64,000 bases of DNA, from NCBI RefSeq assembly GCF_000226115.1, contig NC_016457.1, forward strand, positions 4,588,001-4,652,000, in the 5' to 3' direction. The translations under genes were made by a program, and so were the position numbers. A model generated the notes under the pieces. That model was not told the DNA's origin, ran no database searches, and was given only the letters and a program-made list of their open reading frames with translations. Positions 30,576-42,845 of this stretch are shown one piece after another; the stretch's first letter is position 1; the number at the start of each line of letters is the position of its first letter. This DNA comes from Thermothielavioides terrestris NRRL 8126. Its lineage: Eukaryota > Ascomycota > Sordariomycetes > Sordariales > Chaetomiaceae.

Positions 30576-32606
30576 TCAAGGCCGATAAGCCCGCAGTTCC
30601 CCTCCAACCCGGTCAATCGATATGATCAACGACCTCATCCCCCTCGAGATCCAACGGTCCAAGCCCTGCCTATCATCCTTGACATCCCACGCATCGCCAT
30701 CGAGCCGCGCTGCCTCCTTGGCCTTTTTCTCCCGGCGCCGACGCTCTGCTGCAGCGTGATCCTCCCACACACCGCCGCGCAGCGCCTTTTCAGGCTCCAG
30801 ACAGGCCTGCTCGATGTGCAAGCGAAGGTTAACCAGAGTATTGTTTGCTTTGGCGCCTTGATCGTGGCGCCTTGCTTGCATGAGGGCATCGTTCGCCCAG
30901 AGGTTACCAAGAGGGTCCTCCCGGCTGAGAGCTTCCATGCGGCGAGGGAGGCAGCGCAAGTCGATGGTGGTCTCGAGGTGGCGCTTCTTGGGGCGCCGAG
31001 ATGCGGTGTCGGAAACCTCCCCGTCGGACTCAGAGTCTGCCTCGTCTCCGGACTCGTTGCTCGAGGTGCCGGTCTTGATATCCGAGTTTACGTGGACGTT
31101 TATGCGCAAGAAATCGGCGTTGATGCGTTGGAGCGCCTTGAGAACAGGCGCGCCCCTACTGAAAAAGCTAACCACGCTGAGGAAACGGCCCTCATGAACA
31201 ATCATGCCTTGGTTGCCCAAACCGGGGCCTCGCAAGGTGCGGTGACTCGCCTGGAGCAACGGCGACACAGTAACCGTCAGAGTGTGCAAATGGATTGAAC
31301 AATCAGGGGTTATCTTCCCAGTGGTAGGCCCAGGTGCCAGAGTCGCGAGGGCATCAGCCATTAGTGACTCGTACGAAGCTTCCGTGCGGTTCGGCTCCAG
31401 TTCGATGGCCATGTGTCGGATGAGGTGGCCATACTTGGCTAGGTTGATCTTTCGGCCGCTGTCGGCAAACCGTTGGCTTCGTCGCCCCTTGGAGACCTCG
31501 TCTCGAAGCAGGTAAAGGAAGCAGTTCTCCGAGTACAGGATGCGTGTACCTTCCACGGCGGTTTGACGGCATACACTGAGAATTCGCGTATCAATGGTGG
31601 TGTTTGCGCAATCATCCCCGGCCCCTCGCCGACTAGGACGACGGGCTGTCTCGGTCCAAAGGTTCTGGACGTGGATGGGCTTCGTTGAGACGAGCAGATG
31701 TCGATAAATTTCGTCCCGGATCTCGGTGGCCAGTGTGAACAAGTGAGTCACCGACTCGACGCTTTGCAGCACGACCGACACCTCTTCTGTGCCCGTTTCA
31801 GCCGGGTTCGCGACAACCACCGTTGCGTCGGTTGCGCTTGCCGACAGCGCGTTAGTCTTGGGTGCGGTCGGTCCGGCGTTGCACCGTCCTCGTCTCCGAG
31901 CGGACGTCAGGTTCGTCTGTTGCTGGTTCGGTTGCTTCGGTCTCTTTGCGGGGCGAATGGTCCCGTCCTTCGGCGTCCCGAGAAGGAGTGGCCGCAACGC
32001 ACGACGCATTTCGGCGGCTGGTGGATCGATGATGATGACGTCGTCGTCGTGGTTGCCGAGGAAGGACGACTGACGCTTGGGACAATTGTGTTTCGTCAGG
32101 TCTATGACCGTTGTGGTGCGTGAACCGCGTCGCGAACTAGCGGGCGGCGGGTGGACGATGATGACATCGTCGTCGTTGTCGTCTAAACAGGACGCTTTGC
32201 GCTTCAGACCATCGAGTGGGAAGCGAGAGGACGAGGGGGGAGTGTGCGGGAGCGTGCTGGACGGCCTGACAAGTGCGCCAGGGCAAGCAGCTTGACTGTG
32301 AGGCCGCTGGCTGGTTGTCTCGTTGCCACGGCTGCGAGCGGAGGCTGACATGCATCGGCTGGACTGAGCAGGGCTAGGGTTGTCCAGAACAATCAGGTCC
32401 TCCTCGGCAAGAAGGACCCGCTGATCTGAGATCCATTTTGAAAGTCTGGCCTGTCTCGTTGTCTGTCGAGGAGCTCGGTTATGGATGGCGTTATAGGGGT
32501 TGGCGCCCCTGGTCGCTGCCTCGATCTCGGCCAGAGTGCGGCGCTTTCCGCGGTCAACCAGAGCTTGGAATGGATTTCGCTGCGTAGCCATGTTGGACGA
32601 CGGCAT
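30576..32606 (-). CDS. 2EXR-like fungal protein with SUMO-interaction-like motifs
   Basis: Intronless, 676 aa from the ATG at 32606; a second ATG at 32591 would give 671 aa. The central part, TLATEIRDEIYRHLLVS followed by ILSVCRQTAVEGTRILYSEN, matches the 2EXR/F-box-like domain widely expanded in Pezizomycotina; its molecular role is largely unknown. N-terminal to it are three acidic-hydrophobic motifs: DDDVIIVHPP, TTTVIDLTKH and DDDVIIIDPP. These fit the SUMO-interaction motif pattern (V/I-V/I-x-V/I-D/E next to acidic residues). The first and third form an internal duplication. The C-terminus has an acidic Ser-rich segment and a Lys/Arg-rich helix. Nuclear function is an inference from Arg/Lys clusters and SIM-like motifs. 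Confidence 0.75.
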   Translation of the reverse strand: MPSSNMATQRNPFQALVDRGKRRTLAEIEAATRGANPYNAIHNRAPRQTTRQARLSKWISDQRVLLAEEDLIVLDNPSPAQSSRCMSASARSRGNETTSQRPHSQAACPGALVRPSSTLPHTPPSSSRFPLDGLKRKASCLDDNDDDVIIVHPPPASSRRGSRTTTVIDLTKHNCPKRQSSFLGNHDDDVIIIDPPAAEMRRALRPLLLGTPKDGTIRPAKRPKQPNQQQTNLTSARRRGRCNAGPTAPKTNALSASATDATVVVANPAETGTEEVSVVLQSVESVTHLFTLATEIRDEIYRHLLVSTKPIHVQNLWTETARRPSRRGAGDDCANTTIDTRILSVCRQTAVEGTRILYSENCFLYLLRDEVSKGRRSQRFADSGRKINLAKYGHLIRHMAIELEPNRTEASYESLMADALATLAPGPTTGKITPDCSIHLHTLTVTVSPLLQASHRTLRGPGLGNQGMIVHEGRFLSVVSFFSRGAPVLKALQRINADFLRINVHVNSDIKTGTSSNESGDEADSESDGEVSDTASRRPKKRHLETTIDLRCLPRRMEALSREDPLGNLWANDALMQARRHDQGAKANNTLVNLRLHIEQACLEPEKALRGGVWEDHAAAERRRREKKAKEAARLDGDAWDVKDDRQGLDRWISRGMRSLIISIDRVGGELRAYRP

Positions 32607-35179
32607 TGGCTTTATGAGCCAGCAGAGAGAAGGAGCTGAAAGTATGAGGCAAACCCGCAATGAGAGGGTGATTACTTTGAACTGTGGGTTTGTTCTCAGC
32701 GGTGATCCGCTTCCGCTTGCTGGAAGGGATGAGAAGAAGTTGCTCTCTATGGGTGGCCAACCGCGACGCTCGTCAACGGCAACACCATTGGCGTGATGCA
32801 GAGGTAGAGTATGAAAGATGTTACCACCTCACGGAGCAACTGCCAGACAACTTGGCCGCCCGCTCTGTGCGTGATGAGAAATGGAATTCGGTGTGGTCTT
32901 GTGGCAACTTGCCTGAGAAACTGTGTTCCTAGAAGGAGCGCGGGAAAGAACAAGGAAACAATGGGAACGTTTTCTTGAATGGCAGATTTTGGATTGTTGC
33001 AGAACCAAGCGCAAGAAACGGAAACGAAGTTGCTTTGGCAACTCCAGAATGGCGAGGAGGGTTGAGATGTTGGCGGTACTGCTTAAAAGAGCCCGGGAAG
33101 GTGCGAAGATCCGTAATCACCTCGTTTGAACGTTTGAACGAGGTACGCCCAGGATGTTGTCGAGATGTTTTCCAGTTCTTAAGCAGATGTTCAAAGCTCG
33201 TTCTGTAATCGCAGGCCAGGAAACCCCTCGTGTAGGAGACGAGGTGAGAACCTGGAACGAATTCGCTCACTATCAGAGGGCTCAAGAGGAGGGAACTGGA
33301 GTCCTTTCTTGCCGCTTGAGATTGGCACTGTCATGGAAAGCACAACTTCCAGCGAGGAAGAGAGGCCGACTTTAAGATCCAGTACTTCTCGTTCTCGTAT
33401 GATCTCACCCGTTAGGAAGGAGGACAGTGACGTTCCTTCCCGACCGAATCGAAAGGAAGCTGCAATGCCACTCGTTCCTTCTCTTCAATGGGTTGTGTAT
33501 CAGAGCTCAAGCTCAGTTCCAGTTATACCTTAGAGAGGTATTTCTGAGCTGCCTGCTGTGACCGAAACCCAAAAAAAAAACATCTGTTGTTTTCAGATCA
33601 CCGTTATAATTTCTTACCCTCTTCCGTCCGATCTTGCTCCAGTTAAGGACATGGCCAGGCACCGCAACTGATCCTGCTCAGCATTAGGTACACTGCACGA
33701 TTTGTAGCCTTTTTCCCTACAACCTTCGGTGGTCTCATTCCCAGTCCCAGCAGCTGCTGAGTCTGGCCTACCCAAATACCCACCTTGTCTAGTAGCCGTT
33801 TAGGTTGCTCTTGCTCAGGCACAGAGACTCCCTGTTAGACTAGCATCGACCGATGAAACCTACCAGTGTCTTTGCGGAGTTGGCCAGTTCTCCCTCTGCT
33901 TTGAGCGTTGTGCTAAAGAGACGATGCCTTCGCCCTCAGCACAACAGCCGACGACAGCACGGAGCTGTTTTAAGCCGCCCGCTTCTGATATCTCATCCCC
34001 GTATGTCAATTGCTCAGCAACGACCGTCTGTCTTTGCAAGTGCGACGACCAGACCGAGGCCCAGCTTGTCTCTTTCAGGTACTTTCAAGGTTGAGGAATT
34101 GAGAGCCCAACAACTCAGTGATCCTGGTGGCCAGAGCATTCCCAACCGGGAATTCCGATCCCCTGACTAAATGCCCATCCGCCATCCGAAGTCATGTGTC
34201 CACAACAAAGGATGAACTACCATGTTGCACAGCACAACAACAGTTAGCTCGTGCGCCTCGTCCACCCGGCCAGTCTTTCGTTCCAATTCAAATCTATCCA
34301 GGGGCCTTGTGAGCACGAACTCGACACCCTCCCGGGACACGCGGGTCGGTGTGGATCGGAAATCAGCAAGTTCTGGCATGGACGCTATCTCCGGTTTTCG
34401 GCTGCAGGCACTCGCCGACGTTTACCGTCGGTTTATGCTCCACCAAGCAGAGAGCCCCGATCCGAGCATGCCCTTCCCGGTCTTCACTGCAGCACGTTCC
34501 AGACCCCACCTTTCCGCACCAAGTCATCTCGCAGGCACCAGGGCATCGCAAGCGCCTTGGCAACCGACCTTCCGAAATAGGGGCCGGCAACGACGTGTGA
34601 TACGTGGATGCTCCGCACGATCCGAGGGCCAGGGGTTTGCTCCTGTGGCTGTTCTCCACCGCGGCCATGGATTGGAGATGTTCAGGATTTTTTTTCAAGT
34701 AATAGTCGACGTCACCAGACCAACGCCGGAGTTTGCGTTTTGTAATTCTCGTGTAATTGTGTAAGGGGCTGGTGTTTTGGGAAGGCGGTGCAGGAACGGA
34801 GAGGTACCTGAGGCGGATAGATGTCGGCAGCGAACGGCAGGAAGCGGCAATAACAAAGGCGTGGCAATTGCGGACTCAACGGTTCGTCGTCTGGTCGTGA
34901 TCGACCTGTGCTCGACCCTTCCAGCTGCTCACGCCCCTGCTTGTTAGGATTGGAACCTAGTATCCTGCTGAGTTGGGGACCTGAAAAGCGCTATCAACCG
35001 GATATATCAAGGGTCGGGGGCAACCTGGACGTCTTATCTCCATTGCCTCTCCGCGCCCTTTGGCTGACAGCAGCTCCAAGTGGCGGAAATTCTACCCTTG
35101 AACCCAGCCGTCTTTCTTGAACGGAGTATCACCAACTCTTGGCCACTCCTCAAGCATCAACAACAACAACCCCAGCATC
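32607..35179. other. Long divergent intergenic region
   Basis: 2.6 kb between two divergently transcribed genes. Base composition is less GC-rich than the neighbours around 32900-33600. Open frames at 33853-34170 and 34222-34764 start with ATG and are hydrophilic but resemble no family. They might be exons of one unrecognised gene or chance frames; I do not call them. Confidence 0.4.
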
Positions 35180-36349
35180 ATGGGCTCCTTCAACCCTGAT
35201 CCACCCAAACCATGGGTTGAGACGCCCCTCATCTTCTCTCCGCCGCTCTCGCGGAAGGTAGGATGCAACATCTACCTGAAGCTTGAAAACACCCAGCCCT
35301 CGGGCTCGTTCAAGTCTCGGTATAGTCTAATCCGAGCCCTGTGTATCCGGGGGGGACACACGGTCCACTAACGCCCTCCAAGCGGGATCGGCCTCATGAT
35401 GCTGAACGCGCTCTCCGCCGCCTCTTCTTCTTCTTCCTCCCCGTCCGCCGAAGTCCACTTCTACTGCTCCTCGGGCGGCAACGCGGGGCTCGCCTGCGCC
35501 ACCACGGCCGCCGCGCTCCGCCGGCCCGCCACCATCGTCGTGCCGACCTCGACCTCGGCCTTCATGATCGCCAAGCTGCGCGAGCTCGGCGCCCGCGTCG
35601 TCCAGACCGGCGCCAGCTGGGCCGAGGCCGACGCCCACCTGCGCGACGCCCTGCTGGCCCCCCCCGAGCCCGGCGTGCGCAAGGTCTACGTCCCGCCCTT
35701 CGACCACCCGGACGTCTGGGCCGGCGCGGCCACCCTCGTCGACGAGATCGCCAGGGACGTGCTGGCCGGCCGGGTGGCGGCTGCGGATGGGGAGGATGGG
35801 CAGGGCGCCGCCGGCGTGGTGGATGCCGTCGTGTGCAACGTCGGCGGCGGCGGGTTGCTGAACGGCGTGATGGAGGGGTTGGAGCGGAACGCCAAGATAC
35901 TGGGCGGCGGTGTGGGGGGGAGGACCAAGGTGCTGGCGGTCGAGACCGTGGGTGCCGACAGCTTGAATGCCAGTGTCCGGGCTGGCGAGCTGGTTACGCT
36001 GCCGGGCATCACGTCGATCGCGACGTCGTTGGGGGCGCGGCGGGTGTCGGAGAAGACGTGGGAGTGGGCGCAGCGGGCTGGGCCGGAGAACCTGATCAGC
36101 GCGACCGTGACGGATAAGGAGGCGGCGACGGCGTGTGTGAGGTTTCTGGACGATGCGCGGATATTGATCGAGGTGGCATGCGGCGCGACGATCGCGACGG
36201 CGTACAATGGGGATCTGAGGCGGTATCTGGGCAAAGGGTTGACCGACGAAGAGTGGGCGCGCAGGAATGTCGTGCTGGTGGTGTGTGGAGGGTCTAACAC
36301 TAGCCTGGAGATTCTCGAGAAGTACAAAAAGACGTACGGGATAGAGTAG
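35180..36349 (+). CDS. CHA1: L-serine/L-threonine dehydratase (PLP fold type II)
   Basis: Two exons, 35180-35319 and 35383-36349, product 368 aa. The 63-nt intron has a GTATAG donor, a CACTAAC branch and an AG acceptor, and splits the active-site motif GSFKSRGIG in phase. Lys45 in SGSFKSRG is the predicted Schiff-base lysine for pyridoxal phosphate. The phosphate-binding Gly-rich loop is SSGGNAGLA at about 76-84, and VVCGGSNTSLEIL near the end matches the cofactor-binding CGGSN motif. The enzyme deaminates Ser/Thr to pyruvate or 2-oxobutyrate. Yeast CHA1 is induced by Ser/Thr for use as nitrogen source; regulation here is unknown. Codons switch from C-ending to G-ending at about 35760. Confidence 0.92.
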
Positions 36350-36396
36350 AAGGGGGGTTCGCTAGCGGTCGGCGTTACTTCTGTTTGTACTGGCTT

Positions 36397-37306
36397 CTAT
36401 TGCGCCTCGACCCGGATTTGATCTCTCGAATAGACCAGTTCTGCGTATTCCTCTGGGACCACCTCTGCGAACTTGCCCAGGTCCCGGAGCACCAGCTTCA
36501 CCTCGCCGAAGTAGTTGACCTCCCCCTCCTGCTCGAAGCCGAGGCTCTTGAACAACGCGATGCTCTTCGCGTTGCCCTGGTTGATCTTCGCCATGAGCAG
36601 CTTCAGTTTCGGCGGCGTTGGCATGTCCTTGTCCTTGGCATATTCCTGCATGATGCCGGCCGCGTGGCGGGAGATGTACTGCAGGAAGGCCTGGACAACC
36701 GACCGTCCGAGCCCCCTACCGCGGTGTTGCTGGTCGGCGATCATGATGTCGACCTCACCTACGCAGGACTGAATGTGCGTTGCTGTCGGCGTCTGCTTTT
36801 CTTCATCCCCGCCCTCGGCGTCATCCTCCTCGTACGGGTACAGAAAGAGGTTCACGTCGCCCACCATTCTCTCGGGAGCATCGGGTTCGCCAGCCCGGAT
36901 GATCCTGCTTCTTCCTCCATCGGCCCCTCCTCCCTCCTCCGCCAGAGGCTGGCAGATGATGAAGGTGAGCTTGTCATGTGAGGCACGCCAGGACGCCTGG
37001 TTCTCATACTCCTCGTCGAGGGTGAGCCGCTCCGAGGCGGTGGCTTCTTGGATGGCCTTGTCAGAAGGTTCAGCTTGAAATCTCGGTTCAAGTTGGGACT
37101 GCGGGCAGCAGAAGCAAGCCAGAATGACATACCGGATCTTCCATCCATGCGTGGTAGGTCAGGACATGGTGGCGGTCGTAGGGGACAAGCAGCGCACGCG
37201 CCGTGGACACGGCTGCATGGACGGCGGCGTGATCAGTCTCAATGTCTGGATCAGAGGCGAATCATGTGATATAAGCGTGCTTACCTGTTGATTCATTTAT
37301 TCTCAT
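36397..37306 (-). CDS. NAT9-type GNAT N-acetyltransferase
   Basis: Three exons on the minus strand, 37306-37285, 37212-37133 and 37056-36397, product 253 aa. Splicing reads MRINESTAVSTARALLVPYD, then HHVLTYHAWMEDP, then AIQEATASERLTLDEEYENQ, the characteristic opening of the NAT9 family. The acetyl-CoA loop is QHRGRGLGRS at about 144-153, and NAKSIALFKSLGFEQEGEVNYF closes the GNAT fold. Mammalian NAT9 has been linked to microtubule stability, but substrates are poorly known, so only the acetyltransferase activity is inferred here. It lies 340 bp upstream of the mitochondrial Met-tRNA synthetase 3' end, on the same strand, and converges with CHA1 (47 bp apart). Confidence 0.88.
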
Positions 37307-37646
37307 GGTTCACCTCTTCCGGAGACGTATAGGGGTATCACGAGGGTGTTGATCATTGTGAGTGATTCCTTTCTGTTGCGATGGGTGGAAACGATTAGCT
37401 CTTTAACGAGGTTATGCTTTTATAGGTGCGTGCAGCTTCAATGATTGCATACCTATCAGCCGTTCCCCAAGCCCGTGTTCCCCATAGCCAACCCGGAGAT
37501 TCAAGACTGAAGTTGTCTATCGTTGCACTATATATACACTCTACAGTGATAGGGTATCACAAGGCCGCAGGCCACCAGCTTCATACTCATACATCCGCCC
37601 GCCCGCGCACTCGGGCGCCTCGCACGATGCCGCAGACAGCGCGGCA
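37307..37646. other. Intergenic, NAT9-type promoter and MSM1 3' region
   Basis: The 340 bp between two minus-strand genes, with TA-rich stretches near 37525 (tatatataca). No gene seen. Confidence 0.5.
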
Positions 37647-39669
37647 TCAGTCCTCCTTCACCACAATTTCCTGCTTGCTGAGGTTGCTCCTGCGGGCCTT
37701 GGGACTGCCGGGGAAAGCGATGTCCATATCCTCGATCAGGGGAGGGAAGAGACCATCGTCGCGACTGTGTCCCGGATCTGCCTTCGGGGAGCCGTAGCTT
37801 GGGTCGCAGCGCATCACAGCGTGGCCAAACGTCCGCTTGTCCTCGTCGACGCCCAGAATGTCGAGCATGCGGGCCGACTTGTCCGGCAGAAACGGCTGCA
37901 GGAGAATCCCCGAGATTCGCAGGCCCTCGGCCACCAGGAACAGCACTGATTCGGCAGCCACTTTATCTTCCGGCCTCTCCGACTTCACCAGGGACCAAGG
38001 CTGGGTCATGGTCAAAAACTCGTTCAACTGTGCGCATGTTAGCCCGTGCGACTTGGAGGTCTTTGTGTCGTAGCATAGGAATGCGCTTGCCGAACATGGC
38101 GTACCTGAGCGCCGATTTCCATGATCTGACGGATGGCAGCTACCGGATTGTACTCTTCCATGTGCCGCGCTACGGTCGGAGCAAGGTTCGCCAAGGCTTC
38201 CTCGAAGCGAGCCGCACTCTCCTGCAACGGCTTGGAGAGCTGCAGACGTGATTCCGCCCGTTCGCTGAGCGAGTTGACCACTATCTCGCGCACATTCCAG
38301 AGCTTAGGCCTCGTGACGCGCCCCAGCAGGTTGCCGAAGCCCCACTGGAGGTACTTCTTGTACTTTACCACGAGAGTTTTGTTGTTGTAGTCTGCGTCAT
38401 CGGCAATGCCGCCCTCAAACAAGAGGTAGAAACGCACTGTGTCGGTGCCCCAGCGGTTGATGGCATAGACCGGGTTGACCACGTTGCCGAGCGACTTGGA
38501 CATCTTCTTCTTGTTCAGCGTCCAGTGCGAATGGACGAGCACCTTCTTCGGCAAGGGAAGATCCAGTGCCATCAACAGCGCCGGCCAGTAGACGCAGTGA
38601 AACCGGAGGATGTCCTTGCCCACGACGTGCATGTTGGCCGGCCAGATACCGTTGTGCAACGCCCCAGGCGGCCAGGAAGGGTAGCCGGCAGCGGTGAGGT
38701 AGTTGATCAGGGCGTCGACCCAGACGTAGATGGTCTGGGATGGATCGTCGGGAACGCGGATGCCCCAGCTGAGCCGCTGAACGGGCCGCGAGATGGAGAG
38801 GTCCGAGAGATGGTTCTTGACCCAGTTGACGACCTCGTTCATACGGTAGGCCGGCTCGATCCAGCCCGGGTTCTTCTCGTAAAAGTCCAGCAATCTGTCC
38901 TTGAGGTCCGTCATGCGGAAGCAGTAGTTCTTCTCCTCGACCCACTCGACCTTGTTCTTGGTCTCGGCCGACGCCATGTACACGGCGCCCGTAAAGGGCT
39001 CCATGTGCCTGACGAGCTGCGACTCGGGGTAGAAGCACTCGTCGCTCACGCTGTACCAGCCCTCGTGCTTGCTCTCGTATATGAAGCCCCTTTCGCGGAG
39101 CAGGAACCAGAAGTGCTCGACAGCCTGGACGTGGTCGAGGTCGGTGGTGCGGATGAAGCGGTCGTAGTCGATGCGCGACAGCTGCGCTAGCTGCTCGAAC
39201 TTCTCTGCGTTCTCGTCGCAAAACTGCTTGGGCGGCAACTCAGCCAGGGCGGCGGCCTGCTGCACCTTCATGCCGTGCTCGTCGGTGCCGGTGCAAAGGA
39301 TGGCGGGGTTCCCCAGCAGCGTCTGCCACCGCTTGAACACGTCGGCCAGCACCATCGAGTACATGTGTCCCAGGTGCGGCGCTGCGGCGCATCAGCATTC
39401 AGCGTCCAGCATACGGAGCCGCGGCAGAGAATCACGGCGCTCCAGATAGGCATCCAGCACGTACCTGCATTGACGTAGAATATGGGCGTCGTAACATAGA
39501 AGGGCTTCTTGCTCGCTGCTCCTGGCGTCGGCTCCGACGAGAAGCGCCGCGTCGCGACAGCGAGGCTGCTCCGGCAGGAGCCACATACCCAGCTCCGAGG
39601 CCGGGCCAATGCCGACTGCCACCTAAGCAGGCGGCGAGCCGACGCTGCTCTCGCAAACTCCATTGCCAT
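37647..39669 (-). CDS. MSM1: Mitochondrial methionyl-tRNA synthetase
   Basis: Three exons on the minus strand, 39669-39465, 39381-38105 and 38027-37647, product 620 aa. The class I signature PHLGH (HIGH motif) at 70-74 is formed across the first splice junction after YVTTPIFYVNA. KMSKSLGN (KMSKS motif) lies at about 361-368. DEHGMKVQQAA and WVDALINYLTAAGYP are MetRS-specific. The N-terminus MAMEFARAASARRLLRWQ is a plausible mitochondrial presequence, and the short form without C-terminal appendices fits the organellar enzyme. It charges mitochondrial tRNA-Met. An earlier in-frame ATG at 39732 would add 21 residues that weaken the presequence; ATG 39663 is also possible. The anticodon-binding helical region ends with a basic C-terminus. 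Confidence 0.93.
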
Positions 39670-42600
39670 TGGCGCCGGCAATTGCTGTGAGCGTGGTGCT
39701 GCCGTGGGACGTTCATGTACAGAGGTTCCCATAATCTGTACTGGAATTGTAATGGAGATTTGGTGGGTCCGTCAGAGACGAGAAAACGGGGTTATGCAGC
39801 TAAGAAGGCTGGTTACGGCCTGTTGTGGGTCCTCGGGGAAGCAGGTGCCGAATCTCCACATGTATTCCGTACCATAGACTTTTACGTTCTGGTGACGATG
39901 GTGAGGATTTCTAGCTTGAGTCGTTGCCTTGAACGTAGACGTGTCTTGGGTGCCGTGACACCGGCTGAGTTGTCTCTTAATCAAGCCCATTTGGTATGCT
40001 AAGGTCGTAGTTATGCCATCACAGCTGGTCAATGCTTGACTGTTCCCTTGCCGCCCTCTGGCACTCGAAATGAGGTGTCCAAAAGTGACACCTTGCTGCT
40101 GTCCGTGTGACAGTTCTGAAACCTTGACATTTTTATCCCGGGGTGAAAACAAAGCTAATTCCTTGAGAACGGGTCACGGCCGAATCTTGAAGATGGAGAT
40201 AAAAACCATTACCCAGCCGATGCAAGAGCTCTGACAGCCGACACCCTTGACTTGCGTGTTTCCTCAAGTATCCCCCTCACCGAGGACACACTACAATCCG
40301 CTATCCTCCCCTTTCCATTTCCACCGCAGGGCCGTGCCCAATTGCGTTGCTAGATTGCCTCTGTACCGGCCTGAACGGTGCTGCGTCACAACCGGCCTCA
40401 CCGTTTCCTTCACCTTCAAACCGGATATGCACTAACACAAGGAAGAGGCGCTCCTTTTTGGATCCTGGAGCCAGCCGTCTTACCGCTCGAGGCTAAGTTC
40501 CTACCCAGTCGTTTCTAGCAGCCAGATTACTATGTAGAATGGTGCTACATCAGGTAGTAAGTTGGGTCGGTGTCAAGCAGCGAATTCCCGTTTTATGTTT
40601 TTGCCGCTCTTCCTCCTTGTCTCCTAGTATTTGACTGGTTCTAAGCTAAGATAACGTAGCATGCACAGCGAATAATAAAGCATGAGTAAGGCCGAGGGCA
40701 GAACACAGTAACTCATAACTCTGACCGAGCGACTGTCCCTGTCTGCCGCAGCGCCGACCGCTGGCCCTCTTCAACGTGGGGGCGGATGCAACCTCTGCGC
40801 AGCACCTCAACATACAGCGTGGAATGAATGCCTCAGCCGCCCACGGGCTCTTGTTCAAGGAGTCAAACCGGATTAGATGTTCTCACATCTGTCTCAATTT
40901 GCATTGGACCGCGGTTTTTGTTCGCGGGTCAAGCTTCAAGAACCAGAATCCAAACGGCTGCCTGGAAGTCGTGAAGCGGAGTGATGAAGGCTGATGGGCG
41001 CAGAGGCCTCGAGTGGCCGTCTCTGGAGGGTGACACTCCAAGTTGCGGATCACGATATCGAGGTGTCTCGGAGAGGGGAGTGAGAGTGGGAAGATGTGAC
41101 GGTATGTGAGTTGCGTCCCATAGCAGGGTGGATTGAGGCTGGTTAGGTGACCATCTCCGGGCCTGGCGGGCTGCAACACGGCGACGATGCGTGTGTCGTG
41201 CTGGGTCGCCAGGAGGCGCGCCGCTTCAAAAAGCCTGGGCTACTGGGACGGGTCGGAGAACCCTGCAGACCTCCTCTCGGTCTGGGGTCCCCGGATGCGG
41301 AACACAGCATGGCAATACGGTAATGTAGTGTAGTGTAGTGCAGTTACTGCGTGCAAGCCAGGCTGTCTTCTCGTGCCACTGTTGAGGAGCACTTGAATTT
41401 TGGCCCCCAGTCCTGAAGTCACCACCGCTCGGAGATTACACTCCTGTGCAGTAATATCCACAGAGCTTGCCTGAAATCAGTTAGCGTCACAGGGCTGAGG
41501 TTCCCCATCTCGATGACGTCGTGTTTCAGAGTTAGTGTAGTGCAACCCCCAGACCACCTTTGCTCAGATCCCACTCGCGTCTAGTGAACTCGGGACATGT
41601 TAGTGTACACCATCACATGCTGTGTATGATAAGAACTACACTACTCTGCATACTCTGGAAGGGCAGGAGGTCTCGCGACAAACCGGGGAGCAAGCGGCCC
41701 CTGGCTGCCGTGGCCTTCTGGTCTGGTCTCAACTCAATGAAACCACGGCCAGGATGGGGCACCGCAATGCAAGTGCGCAATCCTCCAGAGTGATTGCACC
41801 CTATAATTGGCTGGCTGCGACTGCGGTCAGGGTCAGCCACGCCGGGGGCCGGCCCTCTCCAGAGCAGTTACTGAGTGGCCTCTTCGGGTTGACGCAGGCG
41901 TCCCAGAGCCTTTACTACGGAGTAATGACATGCATGCGGCTGCTTTGCACGGTTTGTTTGCCAGGGAGGCTAAGTTAACTGCTGAGGAGCGAAGCAGAAC
42001 TTGCTGGGGAGGCCCCGGCTGAGAGACATGCCATCCGACGCCGCCTCAAGGAGACACGGCAGCAAGCAGACGATCAATTCCATTCTGAATGTACTGTACC
42101 ACCTTGTGTATTAAGGGAACACGCTGCCTGAAAAACTTGGAAAAGGAACAGAAAGTAAAACAGAACTCTAACAGAGGAAATGAAAACAGAATAAGAAAAA
42201 AAGCATTAATCTTTGAAGGGGGGAGTGCAAGAAAAAAAAAAAAAAAAGACGCCCACATAGCAGTGTATGTACAGTACAGAATTGATGTTTGCGTTCCTGG
42301 GCCACCCCCTTCCTTAAATTCACCCTCCTCACTGGCCCTGTCGCTTCCATGCTTGCCTGGCCCCGCCTTTGCTCGAATCTCCACTCAATATTCCCAGTCC
42401 CACCCCGCAGAGCAAGAGTGCTTGCTTCCATCCAAACACAAGTAACCAAAGCCTTGCGCGCCCAGCTCCGAGCAGTTCTCAACAACGCTCAACATCGACA
42501 AGGTCACCCTCCTACCAAAATCCTTACCTGGCTGTTGTTCTTCGCCCCAAATTTCCAACCCCTTTAGCCTCAAGCATTCAAGTCCAAACTGCACCCCGCG

Positions 42601-42758
42601 CAACTTGACTGCGAGCTCGCACGTTGGCCCCGCGCAAATCCGCGCGCATCCACCCTTTCCCCCTTTCCCCCTTCCCGCAGCAGCGACACTCTGAGCCTCC
42701 GCGAAGGAGAACGAGATGACTATCTTCTGAGAATTACGGGCGTTGCGTGCAAGCAAGC
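39670..42758. other. 3-kb region without a recognisable gene
   Basis: All frames are short and unlike known proteins. Seen in it: a TAGTG-type repeat at about 41325-41342, the 12-mer TACGGAGTAATG at 41916-41927 (also at 17445), a 16-bp A run at 42232-42247, and pyrimidine-rich sequence from 42580 leading into the next gene. It may hold a long 5' leader, a non-coding RNA or an old relic; nothing decides between these. Confidence 0.4.
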
Positions 42759-42839
42759 ATGGTTGAGAAAGACGATATCAACTCCCTCCTACAGACGGGG
42801 TCTTGGAGGACCTCGCGCTCGAGGAGCCCGAGCCAGTGA
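42759..42839 (+). promoter_or_regulatory. 26-codon in-frame upstream ORF
   Basis: ATG at 42759 opens MVEKDDINSLLQTGSWRTSR and ends at TGA 42837-42839, six bases before the ATG of the 930-codon frame at 42846 and in the same phase. It may be a translated upstream ORF, an N-terminal exon joined by unrecognised splicing, or an N-terminus cut by a stop mutation. Confidence 0.4.
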
Positions 42840-42845
42840 GCACCA

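Noticed and set aside
33853..34764. Two consecutive plus-strand ORFs that might be exons of one gene
   Set aside because: No family features, no convincing intron joining them.
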